Of a stretch of DNA of 64,000 bases, positions 55,566 to 64,000 are shown piece after piece (positions within the stretch are counted from its first letter, which is position 1; every line of letters begins with the position of its first letter). This DNA comes from Nematostella vectensis (Eukaryota; Cnidaria; Anthozoa; Actiniaria; Edwardsiidae): assembly GCF_932526225.1 (NCBI RefSeq), contig NC_064036.1, positions 11,897,181-11,961,180 of the forward strand, read 5' to 3'. Position numbers and translations under genes: made by a program. Under the pieces are notes generated by a model, which saw nothing but the letters and a program-made list of their open reading frames with translations, ran no database searches and was not told where the DNA came from.

Positions 55566-58500
55566 TTACATGGTCGCAGATGTCCCCCCGTAGAAGTAGT
55601 TTGCGGCTCTGTTCAGCTGCTCCAGGAATATGAAGGTAAGGACGGTGTGCGGGCCGATACGGAAGTAGTAAGGGGTGAAACCCTTCCACAGTGCGAACAC
55701 GCCCTCATTACGGACTATGCGCACCAGAACATCCTGTAACGGGACACAACACTGAGTCAGATAGACCTCTAAAAGTTAAGTGGTTATTGGAATCATTTCC
55801 TTTCAGTCGCGTCTTGTCATGTCTCCATCTCCCAGGTATAGGAACTGCAGCAATGTCATGTCCATTTACATACATAGGCATGAGTCACACAGGGGGATGT
55901 GCAGCAATGTCATGTCCATTTACATACATAGGCATGAGTCACACAGGGGGATGCGCTGCAATGTCATGTTCATTTACATACATAGGCATGAGTCACACAG
56001 GGGGATGTGCAGCAATGTCATGTCCATTTACATACATAGGCATGAGTCACACAGAGGGATGCGCAGCAATGTCATGTTCATTTACATACATAGGCATGAG
56101 TCACACAGGGGGATGCGCAGCAATGTCATGTCCATTTACATACATAGGCATGAGTCACACAGAGGGATGCGCAGCAATGTCATGTTCATTTACATACATA
56201 GGCATGAGTCACACAGGGGGATGCGCAGCAATGTCATGTTCATTTACATACATAGGCATGCGTCACACAGGGGGATGCGCTGCAATGTCATGTCCATTTA
56301 CATACATAGGCATGAGTCACACAGGGGGATGCGCTGCAATGTCATGTCCATTTACATACATAGGCATGAGTCACACAGGGGGATGCGCTGCAATGTCATG
56401 TCCATTTACATACATAGGCATGAGTCACACAGGGGGATGCGCTGCAATGTCATGTCCATTTACATACATAGGCATGAGTCACACAGAGGGATGCGCAGCA
56501 ATGTCATGTTCATTTACATACATAGGCATGAGTCACACAGGGGGATGCGCAGCAATGTCATGTTCATTTACATACATAGGCATGAGTCACACAGGGGGAT
56601 GCGCAGCAATGTCATGTCCATTTACATACATAGGCATCAGTCACACAGGGGGATGCGCAGCAATGTCATGTTCGTTTACATACATAGGCATGAGTCACAC
56701 AGGGGTATGCGCAGCAATGTCATGTCCATTTACATACATAGGCATGAGTCACACAGGTGGATGCGCTGCAATGTCATGTCAATTTACATACATAGGCATG
56801 AGTCACACAGGGGGATGCGCAGCAATGTCATGTTCATTTACATACATAGGCATGAGTCACACAGGGGGATGCGCTGCAATGTCATGTCCATTTACATACA
56901 TAGGCATGAGTCACACAGGAGGATGCGCTGCAATGTCATGTCCATTTACATACATAGGCATGCATCACACAGGGGGAAGCGCTGCAATGTCATGTCCATT
57001 TACATACATAGGCATGAGTCACACAGGGGGATGCGCTGCAATGTCATGTCCATTTACATACATAGGCATGAGTCACACAGGGGGATGCGCTGCAATGTCA
57101 TGTCCATTTACATACATAGGCATGAGTCACACAGGGGGATGCGCAGCAATGTCATGTCCATTTACATACATAGGCATGAGTCACACAGGGGGATGTGCAG
57201 CAATGTCATGTCCATTTACATACATAGGCGTGAGTCACACAGGGGGATGCCCAGGGTGCGCCCAACCCCCCCTTGGCCAAAAAAGCTGGCAATTTCTTAT
57301 TGAAGGATTGTCAAATACTAACTTTTTCCATATGATACGTATGACTGTGCACCCCATCTCAGCTAATCCTGGGTATGCGCTTGATAGAAGACACTTGGCC
57401 CTATCTATGGTGGTTAATTCATGTATCAACTGTACTAAACTCACCATTGTCCCTTTGTATTCAGGTTTTCCATCAATTATCCGCATATTTTGTATTCTAC
57501 AAATAAACACACAAATATATTTTCATGTGACGGTATACAGACTAGCTAAGCCAACTGATGGTTTTTACCTGGTCTTGGCAATATCAACAGGCATAGAGGC
57601 AACAGTGGTCGCAAGCCCACTGATCATGCTTGCTCCAAAATGACAGACTATGTTATCCTCAAAATATTCTGGAAAAAAAAGGACAGTAACAAGTAAGAAT
57701 GGGAAAAATAATGAATGTTTTAAACTGTTTTCAATTAAGAAATAAAATGTTTCTTTAGGAGAATCCCAACATACTGGTAGATAAAAGGAGTTGCTTTGCT
57801 TGGGAATAAGTGGCCAACTGAGCTGCATTTACAACCATGGCACGGACGGCAGTTGGAATGTAGCCCTAGAAGAACAAGTTTGTTACCTTGCTGTTATACC
57901 CGGGTGTTCTCAAGAAAAGTTTTAAACTAGAAACTCTGTTGACTTACCCTCCACAACGTAAGAACGCCTTCCTCTTTTGACATGCGATACAGAGCATTAA
58001 ACACATTTGTGTATCCTCTTCTCTGCTCTGGAGGAAGCCTAAAGAAAACAGTAAGGCTTTGTGTACGGTGACAGAACTTAGTATATCAGACCTCTCAAGT
58101 TGGAATTTTCTGAAAGAGTGAGATTTCCGTGAAGGGGCCCTAGCGCGGACTGCTGTACGGGTGAGAGAGGTGGTATAGAGGTTCCCCTCAGAAAATTTTT
58201 AAATTTACACCAATCAAATGGTTTAATTTTAGACTACTAAACCGAAGACTAATCAAAAAGTAGAATCGATTTTACATGAAATTTTCAAGCTTTTAACCTT
58301 TTATTTTATAAATTTTATTTAACATATAACAGCATATAAATAAATCATGAGAAATGATTATCTCAGCGTGAAAGCGTGATATGATATTTAAATGCACGAG
58401 TCTCACACTGAAAGCCTGAGACTTGATAGGTCTGGTATATTGTAGCTAATTTGGCAAGCTTCATTGTTCATTTTTATCAATTTTGGAAAGAGGAGTAAGT

Positions 58501-61500
58501 GCACATTGCTTCTTATTTTTCAAATCACTTATTTCCTACTAAATGCTGTTTAACTATTTTCCACAACCTTCTTAGAATGTGGCCTAACATTATCTAGTCA
58601 ATGTTCAATGTGTTATTCAAATGGCAGTGGTCGTTAGTATAATATGTACCTTCCATCAGAGGTCATTCTGATCAGTGAGATTTCAGCTGGTGTGCCAACA
58701 AACGAGCCAATTGCCCCTGCAGTCATGCCTGTGATTCAGATATTGAAATCTGTTAATGATTAACAACAACAACAACAACAACAACTATAGATGTGGACAT
58801 TTTTACAGACTGGTGTGCAATATGCATGTAACTGATAACCTTTTGATTTAACATTTAAAAAAACTGATGTTAATCATACTAAATAGGACATACCAAGAGC
58901 ACATTTCTTGAAAAACCCAGGTGCAGAACCATCTGGGCTATAATCATGTAAAAAAAAGTTCATTTATTTCATTTTAATTCATTTTCCGTTCATACTTATT
59001 AGATATGGACAACAACTACCACCTACTTTTTAAAATGCTGCAACAGATTTGTGTAAACCCCTAATCTGGTCGTAGTATAAGTTGCTTGCCTGAGGAGACC
59101 AGCTGAAAGACTGAAAAGTGATAATAATCATTTATATAAATTGTTTAAAAAAAATATATGTTTGTGTGTTTTAAGCCACCCTTAAAACATGACACTTTAT
59201 TTACTTTTGCAACACTTCCTGATTTTTAAACAAAATCAAAACATTTGCATCCAACATTTGTATTGAGGGTAAATGTTTAGCCACCCACCAAACATTGCAC
59301 ACACTTCATGCTATTATCAGTCAGAGCTAGAAATGTCCTTGATGCTCCTTTGATATCTCATGATGCCATAATAGAACATAGAAACATACTCATATTTTAT
59401 GAAAATCTTTTGTTTTTAGCCACCTTGCAAAACCTGCTGCCGCATTTATTTCCCCATTATTTACCCAAACAGTGTAGAAGTACCTATTGCTATCATTTAC
59501 CCGTTGTAGACCCCTAGAAATCCTTCATTCCGAAGAATGCTCATCACTACATGAACACTGCTCCTGTACTCCTTAGTGGCTCCTCCGATACCTAATCACA
59601 CGAAAAGGGTAAAACAAGATTCAGTTTAGTTTATTTTAATTTGTTTACTGTAGTATGATTACAAAAGAGCTTAAATATAAATATGATAATTACCACTCAT
59701 CTGCATCCTGTTCTTTACCAAGTCCAGTGGCTGAACAAAGAATGTTGCACCCATTCTACAGACAGACGTTTAAACTTTTATATAGCAGCACCATGTTGTG
59801 CGGTGAACCACAAGGGATGGATTTTTAGGTTGCTGCATTTGCAAAAGTTAATCCACTGAAGGAAATTGCAATTTTCTGGCATCTGACTATAGCTGCCAAT
59901 TGTGTATATTGCTAGTTAAATTCCGTAATCCTTTTTGAAGCATTTATCATTTTTTTATTACTACATTAATGTAGCAGTTCTGCTGTCTTGTAGCAGTCAA
60001 ATATTCTGGAGGAATAAATAAACACTCAAAATGTTCAATTACTACTACTCTCTCAGTCTCGCTGCACTTGGTGGTGCATGGGTATTACACAGGTAACCCA
60101 TTGGGAATGGATGCAACAGGTATCACAACAATAGAATCCAATCATTTGATTGCAGCCCATTCCCGAAAAAGCTGGGTCTTTTATGAGTGATCAGGTAGCA
60201 TAAGGAGAGTTCCACTCTGTCTGGATGTCTCATGCGTGTGATTAAATGAGTTGATGTATCTTTAAAAATGATTATTTGATTACAGGATTCAGCACAGAAT
60301 CAGATTTTTAGTGTATGGGGGGGGGGGGGGAGGGGGGACTGGGTGGCACTAGTTGGCAGAGCATCACTCTGTATTGCCAGATTCCCCATCATGGGGTCCT
60401 TGGTTTGATTCCAGGAAAAGAGTTGAATTACCAGTTGGTTTCAAGGTTTTTTTGCATGGTTGAATAAGTAAATTATAATTGCTAAGAGTGCATGACATAA
60501 GTGACCTTAAGATTAACAACAACCTTTTAGCATGCAGAGAAATCTAACTTGTGCATAAGCAGGCCCAGACACAGGAATTTTCTTGAGAGGGTGCGAAATC
60601 CAAAAAGTGGACCTATTTTTTCTGGGGGGGGGGGGGGGGGGGGGTGGGGAGGGGGGGAAGGGAGTTCTTTGATAAAAATCTGACCACCCCCGAAATAACA
60701 AAAAGGGAGATTTTATGCCTTTGCAGTACCTCCAAGGCACGTCTATTGTCTGGTTTGGCTACTACAAAAAAGTCTGACTTATGGATTGATGACACACCAG
60801 AGTGAACTAGCCTTTGCTTTATAGTTTTGTCTACAAAATAGCATGCCTATTGAGAACTTGCCATTGGGCCCCCTGGGCCTGATAAGTGTAAGAGAGATTT
60901 GACGGGCATGATCTTTCACCAACTCCCATCTTCATTTCAACTAGCTGGCATATTTGTAAACATTCCAGACGTAAACAGATTGCAATTGTTACTTAGCTGT
61001 CATAAACAGAGCTAAAATAAATTGATTCCTATATTGGCGGGATCCTATAATGCCCGCTATTGAGATAGGAGTGAAATCGGTGGGGGATATATTGGTGGAT
61101 TATGGCAGATCGCGAGGATGAACAAAAATGTTAACAAAACTGCACGAAACCAACAACCAAACAAACATTAACAATTTAACAAGATTCGTGTTAAAACAAC
61201 AAGACAATCATAGGCATCAAGTAAGCACGAGTTAAATTCCCGTTCAGGAAACAAACGATTGATTATTTTTCTTCAGGCCTAACAGAATCAAGAATCAATT
61301 GTCTTGTTGATTCAAAATTGTGAATTGATGTCCACGTCGGCTTTGTGCACTTGTGCGAGTTTATTGGCGCAAACAGTACGACAATATCAATAATCTGCAG
61401 CAGAAATCACAGCAAATATATCAAAACTTCGTCGTTCACTTACCCAGATAGGCCGCCCATAACGAAGCGTGCATAATTGGGAATACCGGCCTTTTTGTCC

Positions 61501-61505
61501 GTCAT
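55566..61505 (-). CDS. SLC25A11: Mitochondrial 2-oxoglutarate/malate carrier, 307 aa, 11 exons
   Basis: Inner-membrane antiporter of 2-oxoglutarate and malate, part of the malate-aspartate shuttle. Exons: 61444-61505, 59694-59755, 59501-59591, 59027-59110, 58894-58937, 58650-58728, 57948-58038, 57775-57865, 57569-57668, 57445-57496, 55566-55733 (924 nt, one frame). The three carrier repeats are visible: FVQPLDLVKNRMQ, GTPAEISLIRMTSDGR and SMPVDIAKTRIQNMRIIDGK. Diagnostic stretches for this carrier include LSAGLLRQATYTTTRLGVYT, LPPEQRRGYTNVFNALYR and WKGFTPYYFRIGPHTVLTFI. Length is slightly below the vertebrate protein. It is divergent to another mitochondrial carrier gene. A 54-bp minisatellite occupies most of the last intron. 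Confidence 0.95.
55840..57247. repeat. 54-bp minisatellite in SLC25A11 intron 10, ~26 copies
   Basis: Unit GCAGCAATGTCATGTCCATT then TACATACATAGGCATGAGTC and ACACAGGGGGATGC. 54 is a multiple of three, so two plus-strand frames stay open for 507 and 650 codons with 18-residue repeats (CAAMSCPFTYIGMSHTGG). Copies are very similar, which suggests recent expansion. It is antisense to the host gene. Confidence 0.97.
57248..57388. mobile_element. MITE, family C copy (inverted), at the edge of the minisatellite
   Basis: GGGTGCGCCCAACCCCCCCT, TTTCTTATTGAAGGATTGTC, CGTATGACTGTGCACCCC and AATCCTGGGTATGCGC match the inverted family C copy at 16690. It lies directly against the last minisatellite unit. 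Confidence 0.75.
58080..58441. mobile_element. MITE, ~360 bp, AGTATATCAGACC ends
   Basis: AGTATATCAGACCTCTCAAG faces CTTGATAGGTCTGGTATATT. It lies in intron 6 of SLC25A11, immediately upstream of exon 7 on the plus-strand map. Confidence 0.8.
60560..60790. mobile_element. MITE, family B copy with G run
   Basis: Left GCAGGCCCAGACACAGGAAT, then a G run, TTCTTTGATAAAAATCTGAC, CACCCCCGAAA, TTTTATGCCTTTGCAGTAC and TTTGGCTACTACA. The core matches the copy at 53232. Intron 1 of SLC25A11. Confidence 0.75.
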
Positions 61506-61839
61506 TTTGGAAATTTGTGCGAACTTACAAGGTAACCAGGCCTTCTCTTGTAGAAGAGAGGGTCACGGGAAATAACTGCACCGTGTTATTTTCCGTCAAA
61601 TTTTCAAAGTACACTTTCATTACTTTTCAATTACATTTTGAAATAATTTCTATGGATGTTGACTTTGAGGCATAATTTAGAATAGTTTCCATTTTCATGA
61701 CTATCTTTTTGTTTTCCTGAAATAATGAGCGGCCAGCCACAAAAACACAGGTATGTGTCAGCGGTGTTGCGCAATTGGCGGGTCAATGATATCAACAAAC
61801 CAACCGTAAAAACGCAAGACTTCGAACACGCAGCTCAAA
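61506..61839. promoter_or_regulatory. 334-bp bidirectional region between two mitochondrial carrier genes
   Basis: Lies between the start codons of SLC25A11 (minus) and the carnitine-carrier-like gene (plus). It must contain both 5' UTRs and most likely a shared promoter. No specific factor site is claimed. Confidence 0.6.
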
Positions 61840-62826
61840 ATGGAAACCACCGACCAAAATGTACCCGTCAAAACCAGCGCCACATATTCAGAAGTTAACA
61901 TGGAAGTATCACAGGAAAAAGAAATAGACTCCACTCGACCCAAATTCTCGGTACTGAAAAATAGTATCGCCGGGTCAGCCGCTGGGGCTGCAGCGAATCT
62001 TGTAGGATTTCCTCTCGACACAATCAAAGTTCGACTACAAGCAATGCCTTTACCTAAACCTGGCGAACCGTGGATGTATAAGAACTCATTCGACTGCTTC
62101 TTCAAAATTATTAGAAACGAAGGAGTTTATTATTTATTTCGTGGAGTGACAGTTCCAATCCTGAATTCTATTCCCAATACAACTGTCTTATTTTCATGTG
62201 TATCGTTTGTCAAGAGTTACAAGCTACCGGTATCTAAAGACCCGGAGCTATTACGCTCTTTAGCAGCAGGAATGATTGCTGGAGTTGCTACATCATTTGT
62301 TTTAACGCCTCTGGACCGGGTAAAGTGTATTCTACAGATAGAAAAAGCTTTCGGTGGAAGCTCATACGGCGGGCCTGTGGACTGCTTACGAAGGATCTAC
62401 CGCGAGGCAGGTGTTAGAGGGGTGTACAAGGGAATCTCCGTGACGGCAATGCGTGATATACCTGGCTGGGGTGCCATGTTTTTCACTAATGAACTCTGTC
62501 ATAGGGCAATCACCGGCGAAAAAAATCATTTAACCCGACATATCGGTCCGGGCGGTGTATTAGTTTCCGGAGCAATTGCAGGAATGGCGTACTGGACTGC
62601 CGGACTCCCAGCGGACGTTTTAAAAACTCGATATCAGACAGCACCACCAGGTCGATATGGTAGAGTTCTTGACGTACTGCGTACTTTGGTTCGCTACGAG
62701 GGATTCACAGCTTTATACACAGGGTTTGGGGCAATTCTTATTAGGGCTCTGCCTGTGAATGCAGCTTTCTTCCTAGCATACGATTACACTGCAAGGCTCA
62801 TTAATTATGCATTCCCAGATTTATGA
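61840..62826 (+). CDS. SLC25A20: Mitochondrial carnitine/acylcarnitine-carrier-like protein, 328 aa, intronless
   Basis: Mitochondrial carrier family antiporter, most like the one exchanging acylcarnitines for carnitine in fatty-acid oxidation. Three carrier repeats with their signatures: GFPLDTIKVRLQAMP (about residue 57), LTPLDRVKCILQIEKA (about 158), and LPADVLKTRYQTAPPGRYG (about 258). The third repeat and RREAGVRGVYKG-type stretches are closest to SLC25A20; SLC25A29/45/48-like alternatives are possible. A 37-residue polar N-terminal extension precedes the first helix and is longer than usual. The reading frame is uninterrupted, unlike the multi-exon family norm, so it may be an old retrocopy that is kept functional. 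The start MET at 61840 is the first of the frame; a second candidate is at NMEVSQ. Confidence 0.82.
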   Translation: METTDQNVPVKTSATYSEVNMEVSQEKEIDSTRPKFSVLKNSIAGSAAGAAANLVGFPLDTIKVRLQAMPLPKPGEPWMYKNSFDCFFKIIRNEGVYYLFRGVTVPILNSIPNTTVLFSCVSFVKSYKLPVSKDPELLRSLAAGMIAGVATSFVLTPLDRVKCILQIEKAFGGSSYGGPVDCLRRIYREAGVRGVYKGISVTAMRDIPGWGAMFFTNELCHRAITGEKNHLTRHIGPGGVLVSGAIAGMAYWTAGLPADVLKTRYQTAPPGRYGRVLDVLRTLVRYEGFTALYTGFGAILIRALPVNAAFFLAYDYTARLINYAFPDL

Positions 62827-64000
62827 TGCAATTAAAGTTGAATTAGGGTCATTATATCTGGAACGATGACCTTGGAATTAATCAAATGTAAGTTATTACA
62901 GAATAAATTAAATGGAAATTAACCTGCATCCACAGGCTTACCAACCTCTCAGTCTCCAATCGATCCCAGTAGCTCAGAATAAGCGGTATTTCCAACGTAG
63001 AGGCATCAAGTACGGAAATGCTGAATCCTTCAACTGCTCAAACGTTAGAAACACCGCTTATTCTGAATAAATACACATCACAAAGCAATGCGAGTTTGTT
63101 GTCACCTTTATTTTAGGATATAAGACAATTATAGGACAATTGCAGGTGATCAATTGTGAAAATATTCGAGCTAGTTACTTGGATTGACTGGGGACTGAGT
63201 GAGAGGTTGGTAAGCCTGTGCTGCATCTGGTTTGATTTGCAATGTATGTTGTCTGCAGGGACTGCAATAAGGAAGGGATGAGGGGGCCAAAAGAGAAAAC
63301 ACCTTAGCAACTAAAATCACATAAACCAGCAATTTAAATTTTTATTTAATATTTTTGCTAGACTTGTTTTATAACTCTGGTCTTGTCGGCAAGTATCACA
63401 CTCTGTTTCATTCAGGTGCGTAGCCAAGTGTGGGTGTAGTGGACAGGACCACTTCCCTAGACTGTCAACAGTAGTCTTTTTTTATGCAAAATCTTTTTGC
63501 ATAAAAATTTGCTTATGATATCTATTTGCTTATGATATCTATTGCTATAAATACACATCCCCTTCAGCAATCCATGGCTATGCATCTTACAAGAGTGGAA
63601 TATTTGACAAAAATATCACTAAATGTTGCTTCCTTCAAATAAAATTTTACCATATAGGTGATAAGTCATCACTTTATAAATAATAAGTGATATATAAAGA
63701 ATCTAGCACATATTCTGGTATAAATTACTGCAACTTTATATAATACAAGGATGATGAATTAAAGGCTATATAACAGAAATTAAGAACAAATACAAAAATG
63801 TATTTAGCTTGAATCGTTTTCTGTGGTTCCCTAGAGTGTAACGGAAATAGCAAAAAAGCCTTTAAGCTTTTAAGTTTAAAAACATAATGAGGCAGCAGAC
63901 TTATACTCTATTGCTGCTTAACAGAGGGGAGGGCTCGTCTGAGGTCTTGGGACTTGTATATCACAGCTTGTCCGAGACACTGTGAGTTGATGCAGGGCTG
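62827..64000. other. Region downstream of the carnitine-carrier-like gene
   Basis: Contains a nested inverted-repeat element (62929-63220), a tandem TTTGCTTATGATATCTAT pair at about 63508-63541 and a small TTTTATGCAAAA/TTTTTGCATAAAA hairpin at 63482. No coding evidence. Confidence 0.5.
62929..63220. mobile_element. MITE with ~40-bp TIR and an inner inverted repeat
   Basis: Outer pair: CACAGGCTTACCAACCTCTC (62931) faces GAGAGGTTGGTAAGCCTGTG (63211-63220 end). The match extends inward over about 40 bases with a few changes. Inner pair: CAGAATAAGCGGTATTTCC (62975) faces AAACACCGCTTATTCTG (63049-63065). Total about 290 bp, no coding capacity. Confidence 0.88.

Noticed and set aside
55691-57643. 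650- and 507-codon repetitive proteins on the plus strand
   Set aside because: Translations of the 54-bp minisatellite inside an SLC25A11 intron, in two frames at once, with no non-repeat domain.
60513-60795. Proline-rich minus-strand frames near 60.6 kb
   Set aside because: They arise from the G run of a family B MITE.
1-64000. tRNA, rRNA or bacterial-type operon features
   Set aside because: No cloverleaf with conserved A and B boxes and no rRNA-like segment was recognised by eye. Intron density and splice signals rule out a prokaryotic context.

Overview
This is nuclear DNA from an animal. The genes are split by many GT-AG introns, intergenic distances are short, and introns are full of minisatellites and small inverted-repeat transposons. 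Gene content (TRPA1-type channel, transmembrane ephrin, Kv2-type channel, chitin-binding protein, orphan rhodopsin-like receptor) fits an early-branching metazoan. My best guess is an anthozoan cnidarian such as a sea anemone, but that is inference. I assembled exons by eye, requiring splice sites, reading phase and protein-family continuity to agree. No search could be run.

Left part (1-22 kb). A hyaluronidase gene runs on the minus strand from 4902 off the left edge. A plus-strand gene for an unrecognised multi-pass membrane protein (5908-8802) lies divergent to it. A complete five-exon transmembrane ephrin follows (10707-15051, plus). MITD1 (16003-17457, minus) lies head-to-head with a gene for a small secreted von Willebrand A-domain protein (17940-21484, plus). 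The second intron of that gene contains an intronless class A GPCR gene on the opposite strand (19166-20107).

Middle part (22-43 kb). A 21-kb minus-strand gene with 30 exons (22338-43259) encodes a 1123-residue TRPA1-like channel: an ankyrin-repeat N-terminus, six membrane segments with a pore, and a C-terminal coiled coil. Its introns hold a 44-bp minisatellite open in three frames, two ~60-bp minisatellites that overlap exon-intron junctions, a LINE reverse-transcriptase fragment inserted in one of them, and many MITEs.

Right part (44-64 kb). A four-exon Kv2/Shab-like potassium channel gene (44328-46625, minus) and a three-exon secreted chitin-binding protein gene (48444-49520, minus) are followed by about 6 kb without a recognisable gene. 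An 11-exon SLC25A11 mitochondrial 2-oxoglutarate carrier gene (55566-61505, minus) starts 334 bp from an intronless carnitine/acylcarnitine-carrier-like gene on the plus strand (61840-62826).

The most unusual signal is that several intronic minisatellites appear to have grown out of splicing signals: a 3' splice site and a 5' splice site in the TRPA gene, and the presumed branch-point region in the hyaluronidase gene. The genes show no operon-like functional grouping. The only likely regulatory couplings are the divergent pairs with short shared upstream regions.
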